Assembly: GCA_019119365.1 (NCBI GenBank)
Contig: DWXD01000010.1
Span: 1-41,335 of the forward strand
Origin: Candidatus Gemmiger stercoripullorum
Lineage (GTDB): Bacteria; Bacillota; Clostridia; Oscillospirales; Ruminococcaceae
Length of the DNA stretch: 41,335 bases
Direction: 5' to 3'
Part shown: positions 8,901 to 15,846 of the stretch, piece after piece
Layout: every line of letters begins with the position of its first letter
How positions within the stretch are numbered: position 1 is the first letter of the stretch
The notes under the pieces: model-generated
What the model saw: only the letters and a program-made list of their open reading frames with translations
Database searches by the model: none
Told to the model about the DNA's origin: nothing
Translations under genes and position numbers: made by a program

Positions 8901-10059
8901 GCGGCTGCCCTTTACCTATAAAGTCACCTGCCGCAACCTGCTGCGCTACAAGCGCCGCTTCTGGATGACCGTCATCGGCGTGGCGGGCTGCACGGCGCTG
9001 CTTGTCACCGGTTTCGGCATCTCGGACTCGCTCAACTCGATCGTCACCAAGCAGTTTGGCGAAATTTACCGCTATGACCTGCTCACGGCCGTGACCGACG
9101 CGCAGGACACGCAGCAGGGCCCGGTCCATGATCTTCTGTTCGGGCAGCAGGGAAAAGATCTTGTCGACGATTCGCTGGTCATCTACACCCGCCAGGTGGA
9201 GCAGGAGCTGGACGACGGCGGCACGATCGACTTCTATTATATGATTCCGCAGGATACGGCGGCATTCGCCGGTTTTGCCGACCTGCACGAGCGCGTTTCC
9301 GGCGCGCCCACACCGCTTACGGACAACGGCGTGGTCCTGACCGAAAAGATGGCCGCAACGCTCGGCGTGCAGGCCGGGGACACCGTCACGCTGGACGACG
9401 GGGACGGCGAACTGGCCGAATTCACAGTCACCGGCGTGTGCGAACATTATGTATACAACTATGTCTATGTCAGCGCGGCGGGCTATGCGGCCGCGTTTGG
9501 CAGCGAACCGGAGTGGAACGCCGTCATGAGCCGCCTGACCGAAGACAGCCAGCAGGCGCGGGATACGCTTTCCGCCAGGCTGCTGGCGCTGGACGAGGTG
9601 GCCAGCCTCAACTTCACGCAGGACAGCAAGGACATGGTGCTCAACATGCTCGGCGCGATCGACGCGGTCGTGGCGCTGATCATCATCTGTGCGGCCAGCC
9701 TGGCCTTTGTGGTGCTGTATAACCTTACCAACATCAACATTGCCGAGCGCGTCAAGGAGATCGCCACCATCAAGGTGCTGGGCTTCTACGACCGCGAGGT
9801 GGACGCCTATGTCAACCGCGAGAGCGTGGCGCTGACCCTGATTGGCGCGCTGTTCGGGCTTGCGGGCGGCGTGGTGCTGCACCGTTTTGTAATCTTGACC
9901 GTGGAGGTGGATGCCGTTATGTTCGGGCGGGATATCGAACCGCTCAGCTTTGCGTATGCGCTGGCACTGACGTTTGTGTTCAGCCTGATGGTGAACCTTG
10001 TCATGGGCCGCAAGCTCAAGCATATCTCGATGGTCGAAAGCATGAAAGCGCCCGAATAA
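5926..10059 (+). CDS. FtsX-family ABC permease with giant extracytoplasmic coiled coil
   Basis: 1377-residue permease. Seen in order: N-terminal membrane helix (about 20-45); an extracytoplasmic domain to about 260; about 550 residues (267-815) of charged heptad-like sequence built from repeats such as ELADGREAL, QLDDAQAQY and ADARAEIEDA; then an FtsX domain with three helices (about 845-960), a further membrane helix near 1015 (GVAGCTALLVTGFGI), a second outside domain and a second FtsX domain (about 1235-1370). A region at about 459-655 breaks the heptads, is very acidic and contains a PSTPETAA linker; it may form the tip of a folded-back coil. The family is known from clostridia and actinobacteria, but the transported substrate is not. 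It is coupled to the preceding ATPase. A hairpin follows the stop. Confidence 0.9.
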   Translation: MNRTYQKNILRTLASSRGRFLSIFSIVALGVGFLAGLVSSTPNMRLSVETYLDSADFYDLRVLGTLGLTDDDVQALAAVEGVESVRPAYSADLLVDTREADSVVARVHSLPEGGDGAQGACVNRLQLTEGRWPQSSGECVVEAGAGDLARGLEIGDVITVPAEDNEDLGDKLAVTQFTVVGAVHDATYFSFEREPASVGSGAVQTIFYILPQDFSYESYTEIYLTAAGAKELDSLDTAYEDTVQAVSDAVEGISGARCEARYTELTSDAQKEIDDAWDEYNEAAEEAQTELADAARELADGREALANGAQELADGEREYQDGLAELADYEQQLADGEEALNAGEAELIEGQAEWDSGWQQIVDGEKQLSDAKKQLDDAQAQYDQGAAAYADALAQLEAGEKELEDGRALLEQSQKQYEDGLAQWEQGKEQLDQLRQLQQGEAAYYDGIRQLAEQLQQAGLPVTEEQLQELIAELAAQDEEMPTEEEFLQMVLDWMLDREQGEEDAAVAAVRQALAALRAAQEAAQPSTPETAALDMAPLAEIDAAADEGAASELWQQILDELRGMEDEVPEEMRPYYEELLEAIEQLPQRPDLTDPVRQLYEGVRQLVEARRQLDAGIQAIIDTYAEMGETLTWEQAQALYSEESLAALQEQLDEAKVDLDEGKAQLDAGWAEYEAGAAELAEGRRLLEENAAVLQSAKEQLDAGWSQYEEQGTAFYEGRNQLLDAKKTLDEGWATLADRKLELADARAEIEDARATLADARAELEDARRTIEEKTQELRDGEIEYEDAKAEVEQELADARAEIEDAEAQLADLETGEWYVWDRSRNVSFASFDSNSSKLAALAKVFPVFFFLVAALVVSTTMTRMVEEERLQIGTMKALGYTRAAIIQKYLLYAMTAAVAGALFGLCVGFFVFPRVIWSAYSIMYWVPKFYAPWRVGVSLLSAGSLLLCTLAATWASCRATLHETPAALMRPRAPKAGKRILLERVGFIWRRLPFTYKVTCRNLLRYKRRFWMTVIGVAGCTALLVTGFGISDSLNSIVTKQFGEIYRYDLLTAVTDAQDTQQGPVHDLLFGQQGKDLVDDSLVIYTRQVEQELDDGGTIDFYYMIPQDTAAFAGFADLHERVSGAPTPLTDNGVVLTEKMAATLGVQAGDTVTLDDGDGELAEFTVTGVCEHYVYNYVYVSAAGYAAAFGSEPEWNAVMSRLTEDSQQARDTLSARLLALDEVASLNFTQDSKDMVLNMLGAIDAVVALIIICAASLAFVVLYNLTNINIAERVKEIATIKVLGFYDREVDAYVNRESVALTLIGALFGLAGGVVLHRFVILTVEVDAVMFGRDIEPLSFAYALALTFVFSLMVNLVMGRKLKHISMVESMKAPE

Positions 10060-10071
10060 AACGGGGCGCAT

Positions 10072-10116
10072 CAACACGAAAGGAGCCTTGCCGAAAGCAG
10101 GGCTCTTTTCGCGTTG
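10072..10116 (+). terminator. Long hairpin terminator of the ABC/FtsX operon
   Basis: CAACACGAAAGGAGCCTTGC (10072-10091) is complementary, with a few G-U pairs, to the 20 bases ending at 10116; the loop is about CGAAA. The 3' arm contains CTCTTTTC, giving the U-rich part. A second GC hairpin (GCGG AAAAA CCGC inside CGGCCC/GGGCCG) follows at about 10120-10155. Confidence 0.65.
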
Positions 10117-10215
10117 TGAGCGGCCCACCGCAAGCGGAAAAACCGCAGGGCCGGGACAGGGCAGAATAGACAATCACCGGGGAAAACTTTTGGGCAAAGT
10201 TTGTAAAATGATGGG

Positions 10216-10244
10216 TTGACAGCCTTGGCTGCAATGCTTATAAT
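10216..10244 (+). promoter_or_regulatory. Perfect sigma-A promoter of the MarR/ABC exporter operon
   Basis: TTGACA (10216-10221), 17 bases, TATAAT (10239-10244). The leader to the MarR gene is about 85 bases. An AAACTTT-TGGGC-AAAGTTT inverted repeat (10184-10202) sits just upstream of the -35 and could be an operator, though nothing proves it. Confidence 0.85.
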
Positions 10245-10335
10245 GAATCTGTACGCAATCAAACAGTTAGGCTGCGAACTATCGCGCGCAGGGCCCGCCG
10301 GTCATGCGCCGCCCACGGCCTGACGCCGGAAGGAG

Positions 10336-10839
10336 GTGGTTGCAACGGAGGATAAAAAAGACCTCAATGTACGCCATGTCGGGCGTGAGCTGAGCCAGAC
10401 ATCCCAGCAGATCAACCGCGCGCTGGACAGCTGCATCGCCCTGATGGTCAGCCCGGAACTGACCGGCGTTCGGTGCTTTGTGCTCGGGTATATCGTGCGC
10501 ATGCACCGCGGCGGCCAGCCGATTTACCAGCGCGACCTGGAGCGCCGGTTTCAGGTGCGCCGGTCCAGCGTGACGGCCATGCTCAAAAGCATGGAGAGCG
10601 CCGGTTTCATCTCCCGTGCGCCGGTCCAGCAGGACGCCCGGCTCAAAAGCCTGGCGCCCACCGGCAAAGGGGTGGCCTGCTACGACCAGATGGTGCGTTG
10701 CATCGAAGCGTTTGAAACGCACCTTCTGCAGGACGTGGACGAAGCGGAGCTCGAAATGCTGCAGACTGTTTTGGGCAAATTACAAAGCAATGCGCACACT
10801 GCCGCCGGGGCGCTGGCCGGGCCGGAACAAAAGACCTGA
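10336..10839 (+). CDS. MarR family transcriptional regulator
   Basis: 167-residue winged helix-turn-helix protein. A dimerisation helix opens the protein, the recognition region is YQRDLERRFQVRRSSVTAMLKSM (read as two pieces), the wing carries the family's DAR (QQDARLKSLAPTGKG) and a C-terminal helix closes the dimer. It directly precedes two multidrug ABC half-transporters, the usual arrangement for a local repressor released by the drug. The start is odd: the only standard start codon in the open frame is GTG at 10336, which overlaps the AGGAGG site (10331-10336). Eight bases behind that site stands ACG (10345), which would give a natural-looking MEDKKDL N-terminus. The function call is firm, the start is not. 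Confidence 0.88.
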   Translation: MVATEDKKDLNVRHVGRELSQTSQQINRALDSCIALMVSPELTGVRCFVLGYIVRMHRGGQPIYQRDLERRFQVRRSSVTAMLKSMESAGFISRAPVQQDARLKSLAPTGKGVACYDQMVRCIEAFETHLLQDVDEAELEMLQTVLGKLQSNAHTAAGALAGPEQKT

Positions 10840-10873
10840 CGGCATGTTTTCCGCGTATTGCTGAAAAGGAGAG

Positions 10874-12649
10874 ATGACAGATCATATGATAAAGACACTC
10901 TACAAACAGATCGACGGGTTCAAGCTCGTTTCGGTCCTGACGCCGCTGTGCATGCTGGGCGAGGTCGTCATGGAAATGATTGTGCCGCGCCTGATGTCGT
11001 CCATCATTGACGACGGCGTTACGGCGGGCAACATGCAGCACATCTATACGACAGGCGGCTGGATGATCGTCGCCGCGCTCGTGGGCCTGGCCTTCGGCGT
11101 GGGCGGCGCGGTGTTCGGCTCCAAGGCGGCCACCGGCCTGGCCCGCAACCTGCGCAAGTCGATGTTCCGCAACATCCAGACCTTCAGCTTTGCCAACATC
11201 GACAAATACTCCACGGCCGGTCTTGTCACCCGCATGACCACCGACGTGACCAACATCCAGAACGCCTACCAGATGATCCTGCGCATGGCGATCCGCGCGC
11301 CTTCCAGCATGATCATCGCCATGATCATGTCCTTTACGATCAACCGCGAGCTGGCCACGATCTACCTGGTGGCCGTTATAGCGCTGGGCGGCGTGCTCAT
11401 GTACATCATGTCCCATTCGACCCGCTATTTCACCGAGGCTTTCCGCAAGTACGACGACCTCAACGAGAGCGTGCAGGAAAACGTCAGCGCCATCCGCGTT
11501 GTCAAGGCGTATGTGCGCGAGCGCTTTGAGGGCGAAAAGTTCCAGAAAGCCAGCGAGAACGTCCGCCGCCTGCTGCTGCGCGCCGAGCTGCTGCTGTCCT
11601 TCAACGCCCCCGCCATGCAGCTGACCGTGTACTCCTGCATCCTGCTGATCTCCTGGCTGGGCGCGCGCCTGATCGTTTCCTCCGGCGCGACCGCTTTCAC
11701 GACCGGCGAACTCATGAGCATGCTGGCCTACTGCATGAACATCCTCATGAGCCTGATGATGCTGTCCATGGTGTTCGTCATGATCTCCATGTCGGCTGCT
11801 TCCGCCCGCCGTGTGGCCGAAGTCCTCAACGAGGAGACCAGCCTGAGCAACCCCGAGCACCCCGTCACCGAAGTCAAGGACGGCTCGGTCGAATTCGAGC
11901 ATGTCGGCTTCCGCTATAAGCGCGACGGCCGCGAAGTCCTTTCGGACATCGACCTGAACATCCGCTCGGGCGAGACCGTGGGCATCATCGGCGGCACCGG
12001 CAGCGCCAAGACAAGCCTTGTGCAGCTGCTGCCGCGTTTGTATGATGTCAGCGCCGGCACCGTGCGCATCGGCGGCGTCGATGTGCGCAAGTATGACCTG
12101 GAAGTGCTGCGCAACAGCGTGGCCATGGTGCTGCAGAAGAACGAGCTGTTCAGCGGAACCATTGCCGAAAACCTGCGCTGGGGCAATGAGAACGCCACCG
12201 ACGAAGAGCTGCAGGACGCCTGCCGTCAGGCCTGCGCCGATGAATTCATCGAGCGCTTCCCCGACAAGTACGAGACCCACATCGAGCAGGGCGGCACCAA
12301 CGTTTCCGGCGGCCAGAAGCAGCGTCTGTGCATTGCGCGCGCGCTGCTCAAAAAGCCCAAGATCCTGATCCTCGACGACTCTACCAGCGCCGTCGATACC
12401 GCCACCGACGCCAAGATCCGCAAGAGCTTTGCCGAAAAGATCCCCGGCACCACCGTCTTCATCATCGCCCAGCGCATCTCCAGCGTGCAGAACGCCGACC
12501 ATGTGCTCGTGCTGGAAGGCGGCCGCATCAGCGGCTGGGGCACGCCGGATGAGCTGCTCAAGACCAACAAGATCTACCAGGAAGTCTACAACAGCCAGAA
12601 CCAGGGCGGCGGCGAAGGCGACTTTGACCGGAAAGGAGATGAGGCATAA
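10874..12649 (+). CDS. Heterodimeric ABC exporter, subunit with degenerate ATPase site
   Basis: 591-residue half-transporter: six-helix exporter domain (about 15-310) followed by an ATPase domain. Walker A reads GGTGSAKTS, with Ala where Gly is usual; the signature is VSGGQKQR. The residue after Walker B is Asp502 instead of the catalytic Glu (LILDDSTSAVD), and the H-loop His is replaced by Gln533 (IIAQRIS). This Asp/Gln combination marks the non-catalytic partner of heterodimeric exporters such as TM287/288, BmrCD and LmrCD. The next gene, overlapping by one base, encodes the canonical partner. Two starts are possible, ATG 10874 (AAGGAG only two bases away) and ATG 10886 (fourteen away). Confidence 0.93.
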   Translation: MTDHMIKTLYKQIDGFKLVSVLTPLCMLGEVVMEMIVPRLMSSIIDDGVTAGNMQHIYTTGGWMIVAALVGLAFGVGGAVFGSKAATGLARNLRKSMFRNIQTFSFANIDKYSTAGLVTRMTTDVTNIQNAYQMILRMAIRAPSSMIIAMIMSFTINRELATIYLVAVIALGGVLMYIMSHSTRYFTEAFRKYDDLNESVQENVSAIRVVKAYVRERFEGEKFQKASENVRRLLLRAELLLSFNAPAMQLTVYSCILLISWLGARLIVSSGATAFTTGELMSMLAYCMNILMSLMMLSMVFVMISMSAASARRVAEVLNEETSLSNPEHPVTEVKDGSVEFEHVGFRYKRDGREVLSDIDLNIRSGETVGIIGGTGSAKTSLVQLLPRLYDVSAGTVRIGGVDVRKYDLEVLRNSVAMVLQKNELFSGTIAENLRWGNENATDEELQDACRQACADEFIERFPDKYETHIEQGGTNVSGGQKQRLCIARALLKKPKILILDDSTSAVDTATDAKIRKSFAEKIPGTTVFIIAQRISSVQNADHVLVLEGGRISGWGTPDELLKTNKIYQEVYNSQNQGGGEGDFDRKGDEA

Positions 12650-14580
12650 TGGCAGAACAGAAAGCGAAAGAGGTCCATGTGGGCGGACGCCGCCAGCAGG
12701 GACCGCGCCCCAAGGTCAAGAACCCGGGCAAGATCCTCAAGCGCATCCTGGCATATGTCATGAAGTATTACAAGCTGCATGCCATTATCTCTCTCGTCTG
12801 CATCTTTGTCAGCGTCTTTGCCAACGTGCAGGGCACCTTGTTCATGCAGACGCTGATCGACGGCTACATCATGCCGCTGCTCAATGAACAGAGCAATGAT
12901 TTCTCCGGCCTGCTGTTTGCGATTCTGCGAACGGCCGCGTTCTATGGCGTCGGCATCATTGCGGCGTTCGTGCAGGCCCGCCTGATGGCCTACCTGACCC
13001 AGGGCACCATGAAGCAGATGCGTGACGAACTGTTCACCCATATGCAGACGCTGCCCATCAAGTATTTCGACACCCACGCCCACGGCGATATCATGTCGGT
13101 GTATACCAACGACATCGACACGCTGCGCCAGATGGTCAGCCAGAGTATCCCGCAGATGCTCAACTGCCTGATCACGATCATCAGCGTGCTGGCCTCCATG
13201 ATTTCGCTGAGCATCCCGCTGACCATCCTCACCCTTGTGATGGTCGCCGTCATGCTGCTCTGCAGCCGCTACTTTGTCGGCAACTCCGGCCGCTTCTTCA
13301 TCGACCAGCAGCGTGAGCTGGGCCGCGTCAACGGCTATATCGAGGAGATGATGAACGGCCAGAAGGTCATCAAGGTTTTCTGCCACGAGCAGCAGGCCAT
13401 CGAAGAGTTCGACGAACTCAACGACAGCCTTTACCACAGCGCCAACAGGGCCAACACCTACTCTCTGGTCGCCATGCCGATCAACGGCCAGCTCGGCAAC
13501 TTGAGCTATGTGCTGTGCGCCATTGTCGGCGGTATGCTGGCGCTGTCCGGCGTGACCGGGCTGACGCTGGGCAAGCTGGCCAGCTTCCTGACCTTCAACC
13601 GCAGCTTCAACCAGCCCATCAACCAGATCTCGATGCAGTTCAACTCCATCGTGATGGCTCTGGCGGGCGGCCAGCGTATCTTTGCCATGCTGGATGAGCA
13701 GCCCGAAGTGGACGAGGGCAACATCACGCTGGTCAACGCCAAGCGCGAAGCGGACGACAGCATCACCGAGACCAAAGACCGCACCGGCCTGTGGGCCTGG
13801 AAGATCCCCGGCGAAAACGGCAACGCCCCCCGCTATGTCGAACTCAAGGGCGATATCGTTTTCAAGGATGTTGACTTCGGCTATGATCCCGAAAAGATCG
13901 TCCTGCACAATATCAACCTCTTTGGCCGTCCGGGCCAGAAGATCGCCTTTGTCGGCTCCACCGGCGCGGGCAAGACGACCATCACCAACCTGATTAACCG
14001 CTTCTACGATATCCAGAAGGGCTCCATCCTGTATGACGGCCTCGATATCAAGCAGATCAAGAAGGACGACCTGCGCTCCTCGCTGGGCATCGTTCTGCAG
14101 GATACCCACCTGTTTACCGGTACGGTCATGGACAACATCCGCTACGGCCGCCTGGACGCCACCGACGAAGAATGCCGTGCGGCGGCCCGCCTGGCCAATG
14201 CGGAGCTGTTCATCCGCCGCCTGCCGGATGGCTTCAACACGATGCTGACCGGCGACGGCACCAACCTCTCCCAGGGCCAGCGCCAGCTGCTTGCCATTGC
14301 GCGTGCGGCGGTGGCCGACCCGCCGGTGCTGATCCTTGACGAGGCGACCTCCTCCATCGACACCCGCACCGAGATTTTGGTCCAGCGCGGTATGGACGGC
14401 CTGATGTACGGCCGCACCACCTTTGTCATTGCCCACCGCCTGTCCACGGTACGCAACTCCGACTGCATCATGGTCCTTGAGCTGGGCCATATCATCGAGC
14501 GCGGCACCCACGACGAGCTCATTGCCCAGAAGGGCAAGTACTACCGCCTGTACACGGGCAATTTTGCAGAAAATTCCTGA
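12649..14580 (+). CDS. Heterodimeric ABC exporter, catalytic subunit
   Basis: 643-residue half-transporter with a basic N-terminal extension of about 35 residues, six-helix exporter domain and ATPase domain. Here the motifs are canonical: Walker A VGSTGAGKTT, signature LSQGQRQL, Walker B LILDEATSSID with the catalytic Glu, and H-loop IAHRLSTV. Between the two domains lies an insert of about 40 residues (EADDSITETKDRTGLWAWK region), longer than in many relatives. Its ATG shares one base with the stop of the preceding subunit, so 1:1 production is expected. Together they should form a drug exporter under the upstream MarR protein; substrate unknown. Confidence 0.94.
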   Translation: MAEQKAKEVHVGGRRQQGPRPKVKNPGKILKRILAYVMKYYKLHAIISLVCIFVSVFANVQGTLFMQTLIDGYIMPLLNEQSNDFSGLLFAILRTAAFYGVGIIAAFVQARLMAYLTQGTMKQMRDELFTHMQTLPIKYFDTHAHGDIMSVYTNDIDTLRQMVSQSIPQMLNCLITIISVLASMISLSIPLTILTLVMVAVMLLCSRYFVGNSGRFFIDQQRELGRVNGYIEEMMNGQKVIKVFCHEQQAIEEFDELNDSLYHSANRANTYSLVAMPINGQLGNLSYVLCAIVGGMLALSGVTGLTLGKLASFLTFNRSFNQPINQISMQFNSIVMALAGGQRIFAMLDEQPEVDEGNITLVNAKREADDSITETKDRTGLWAWKIPGENGNAPRYVELKGDIVFKDVDFGYDPEKIVLHNINLFGRPGQKIAFVGSTGAGKTTITNLINRFYDIQKGSILYDGLDIKQIKKDDLRSSLGIVLQDTHLFTGTVMDNIRYGRLDATDEECRAAARLANAELFIRRLPDGFNTMLTGDGTNLSQGQRQLLAIARAAVADPPVLILDEATSSIDTRTEILVQRGMDGLMYGRTTFVIAHRLSTVRNSDCIMVLELGHIIERGTHDELIAQKGKYYRLYTGNFAENS

Positions 14581-14596
14581 TAATGCCGGAGTTTTG

Positions 14597-14628
14597 CCGG
14601 GATGGTTTGCGCCATCCCGGTTTTTTTT
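14597..14628 (+). terminator. Intrinsic terminator of the ABC exporter operon
   Basis: Perfect 9-bp stem CCGGGATGG/CCATCCCGG, loop TTTGCG, followed by eight T residues. Confidence 0.95.
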
Positions 14629-14667
14629 GTGCAAGCTGCCGGTAAATTGCGTTGCTTTGTATATAAC

Positions 14668-14696
14668 TTGACGAAATGGAAGAACTTGGCTATAAT
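14668..14696 (+). promoter_or_regulatory. Strong sigma-A promoter of the lectin-like gene
   Basis: TTGACG (14668-14673), 17 bases, TATAAT (14691-14696), preceded by AT-rich sequence that could act as an UP element. Only one base departs from consensus. Confidence 0.85.
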
Positions 14697-14705
14697 AATC
14701 ACATA

Positions 14706-14782
14706 GAGACGGCAATTGCCGTTTCTTCACTTGACTGCCGAGGGTATAAAAATGCGTGCACAGACACGCAGGCAGCCGAAAC
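14706..14782 (+). promoter_or_regulatory. Structured leader of the lectin-like gene
   Basis: The untranslated leader (about 110 bases) begins with a palindrome, ACGGCAATTGCCGT (14709-14722), located at the expected transcription start. It is followed by a nested stem: GTTTC (14721-14725) with GAAAC (14778-14782), CTGCC (14735-14739) with GGCAG (14771-14775), and TGCGTG (14753-14758) with CACGCA (14765-14770). The structure ends about 30 bases before the start codon and leaves the AGGAGGGG site free. It matches no riboswitch class I recognise; a stabilising 5' hairpin or an operator is possible. Confidence 0.5.
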
Positions 14783-14813
14783 TTGTACAGTACCTTTTAG
14801 GAGGGGTATCCAA

Positions 14814-15647
14814 ATGGCAGCAAAGAAAGTTGCTCAGACTGTGATCAAAGAGGATAAGTTCTATACCATCAGCGCCGCCAACGGCAAGGTCGTGGAAGTG
14901 GCGGATTATAACATCGACAACGGCGCGCGCGTCCAGCTGTGGGACAACGCCAATGCCGAATGGCAGCAGTGGGGCTTCGTCCGTGCGGGCGAGGGCGTCT
15001 ACCGCATCAAGAACCGTTTCACCGGCAAGATGCTGGACCTGTACCAGGGCGGCGTCGGCGACGGCACCGCTGTCCATCAGTGGGAAGGCGCCCCCGCCAG
15101 CAGCCAGCTGTGGATCGTTGAGCCGGGCAATGACGGCCGCGTCAAGATCAAGTCGAACCTCGCGGGCAAGTGCCTGGATGTGGTCGGCATGGCGACCGAC
15201 AATGGTGCCGGCCTGCAGATCTGGGCTGACGTCAACGGCGACAACCAGTTCTGGACCATCGCCGAAGTGACCCGCAAGCCCAAGGCCAGCGCCAAGGCCG
15301 CCGCCGCGAAGGCGAAAGCGGAAGCCCCCGCCGAGGAGAAGAAGGCGGCCCCGGCTGCCGCGGAAAAGCCCGCGCCGAAAGCTGCCAAGAAAGCGCCTGC
15401 CAAAAAGACCGCCAAGACCGAGGAAAAGAAGGCGGCCGTCAAGGCCGAGCCCGCCAAGAAGCCCGAAGTGAAGGCGGAGCCCAAACCCGCCGCCAAGACC
15501 GTTGAGGTCAAGGCGGAGCCCAAACCCGCCGCCAAGGCTGCCGAAGTCAAGGCCGAGCCTGCCAAGAAGCCGGAGGTGAAGGCCGAGCCGAAGCCTGCCG
15601 CCAAAGCCCCGGCCAAGAAGGCCCCCGCGAAGAAGGCTTCCAAGTAA
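14814..15647 (+). CDS. Cytoplasmic ricin-type lectin with histone H1-like tail
   Basis: 277 residues. Residues 12-152 form a ricin B-type beta-trefoil: the three repeats each end in a QxW motif (QQW 51-53, QLW 98-100, QFW 145-147), spaced 47 residues apart. The rest (about 155-277) is almost only Lys, Ala, Pro, Glu and Val, with repeats of VKAEPKPAAK and AKKAPAKKA, like eukaryotic histone H1 tails and bacterial H1-like DNA-binding proteins. There is no signal peptide or membrane segment, so it should stay in the cytoplasm, which is unusual for a ricin-type lectin. ATG 14814 is fixed by AGGAGGGG seven bases upstream. The consensus promoter suggests high expression. I know no named family for this combination; binding of nucleic acid by the tail and of a glycan by the trefoil are inferences. 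Confidence 0.85.
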   Translation: MAAKKVAQTVIKEDKFYTISAANGKVVEVADYNIDNGARVQLWDNANAEWQQWGFVRAGEGVYRIKNRFTGKMLDLYQGGVGDGTAVHQWEGAPASSQLWIVEPGNDGRVKIKSNLAGKCLDVVGMATDNGAGLQIWADVNGDNQFWTIAEVTRKPKASAKAAAAKAKAEAPAEEKKAAPAAAEKPAPKAAKKAPAKKTAKTEEKKAAVKAEPAKKPEVKAEPKPAAKTVEVKAEPKPAAKAAEVKAEPAKKPEVKAEPKPAAKAPAKKAPAKKASK

Positions 15648-15744
15648 GGCCGCCGTTTACCGGCTGCGCGGGTCCTGCGCAAGCGCTTCGCTTTCCCGGT
15701 GTACCCGCGTGTATCCCATGCAAATTTTGTGTTCGTCTGATCTG

Positions 15745-15772
15745 CGCCCCGGTCTGCCTGACCGGGGCGTTT
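15745..15772 (+). terminator. Intrinsic terminator of the lectin-like gene
   Basis: Perfect 10-bp stem CGCCCCGGTC/GACCGGGGCG with loop TGCCT, followed by TTT. The T-run is short but the stem is very stable. Confidence 0.75.
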
Positions 15773-15786
15773 GCTGTTGCGCGCAC

Positions 15787-15815
15787 TTGCGCCGGGGCGG
15801 GCTTTGGGGTACAAT
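15787..15815 (+). promoter_or_regulatory. Promoter of the HAD/exonuclease operon
   Basis: TTGCGC (15787-15792), 17 bases, TACAAT (15810-15815), about 30 bases before the HAD start. Confidence 0.6.
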
Positions 15816-15846
15816 AGGAAAAAAGCAGAGAAAAGGAGCGGCAAAC

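Noticed and set aside
6493-10173. A 1226-codon open frame on the minus strand opposite the FtsX permease gene
   Set aside because: It is the shadow of the GC-rich heptad-repeat gene: it has no domain, reads as low-complexity Arg/Gln/Leu/Gly sequence and lacks a ribosome-binding site, while the plus strand encodes clear FtsX motifs.
14676-14813. Upstream in-frame extension of the lectin-like protein
   Set aside because: It would put the promoter and the hairpin leader inside the gene; AGGAGGGG before ATG 14814 decides the start.
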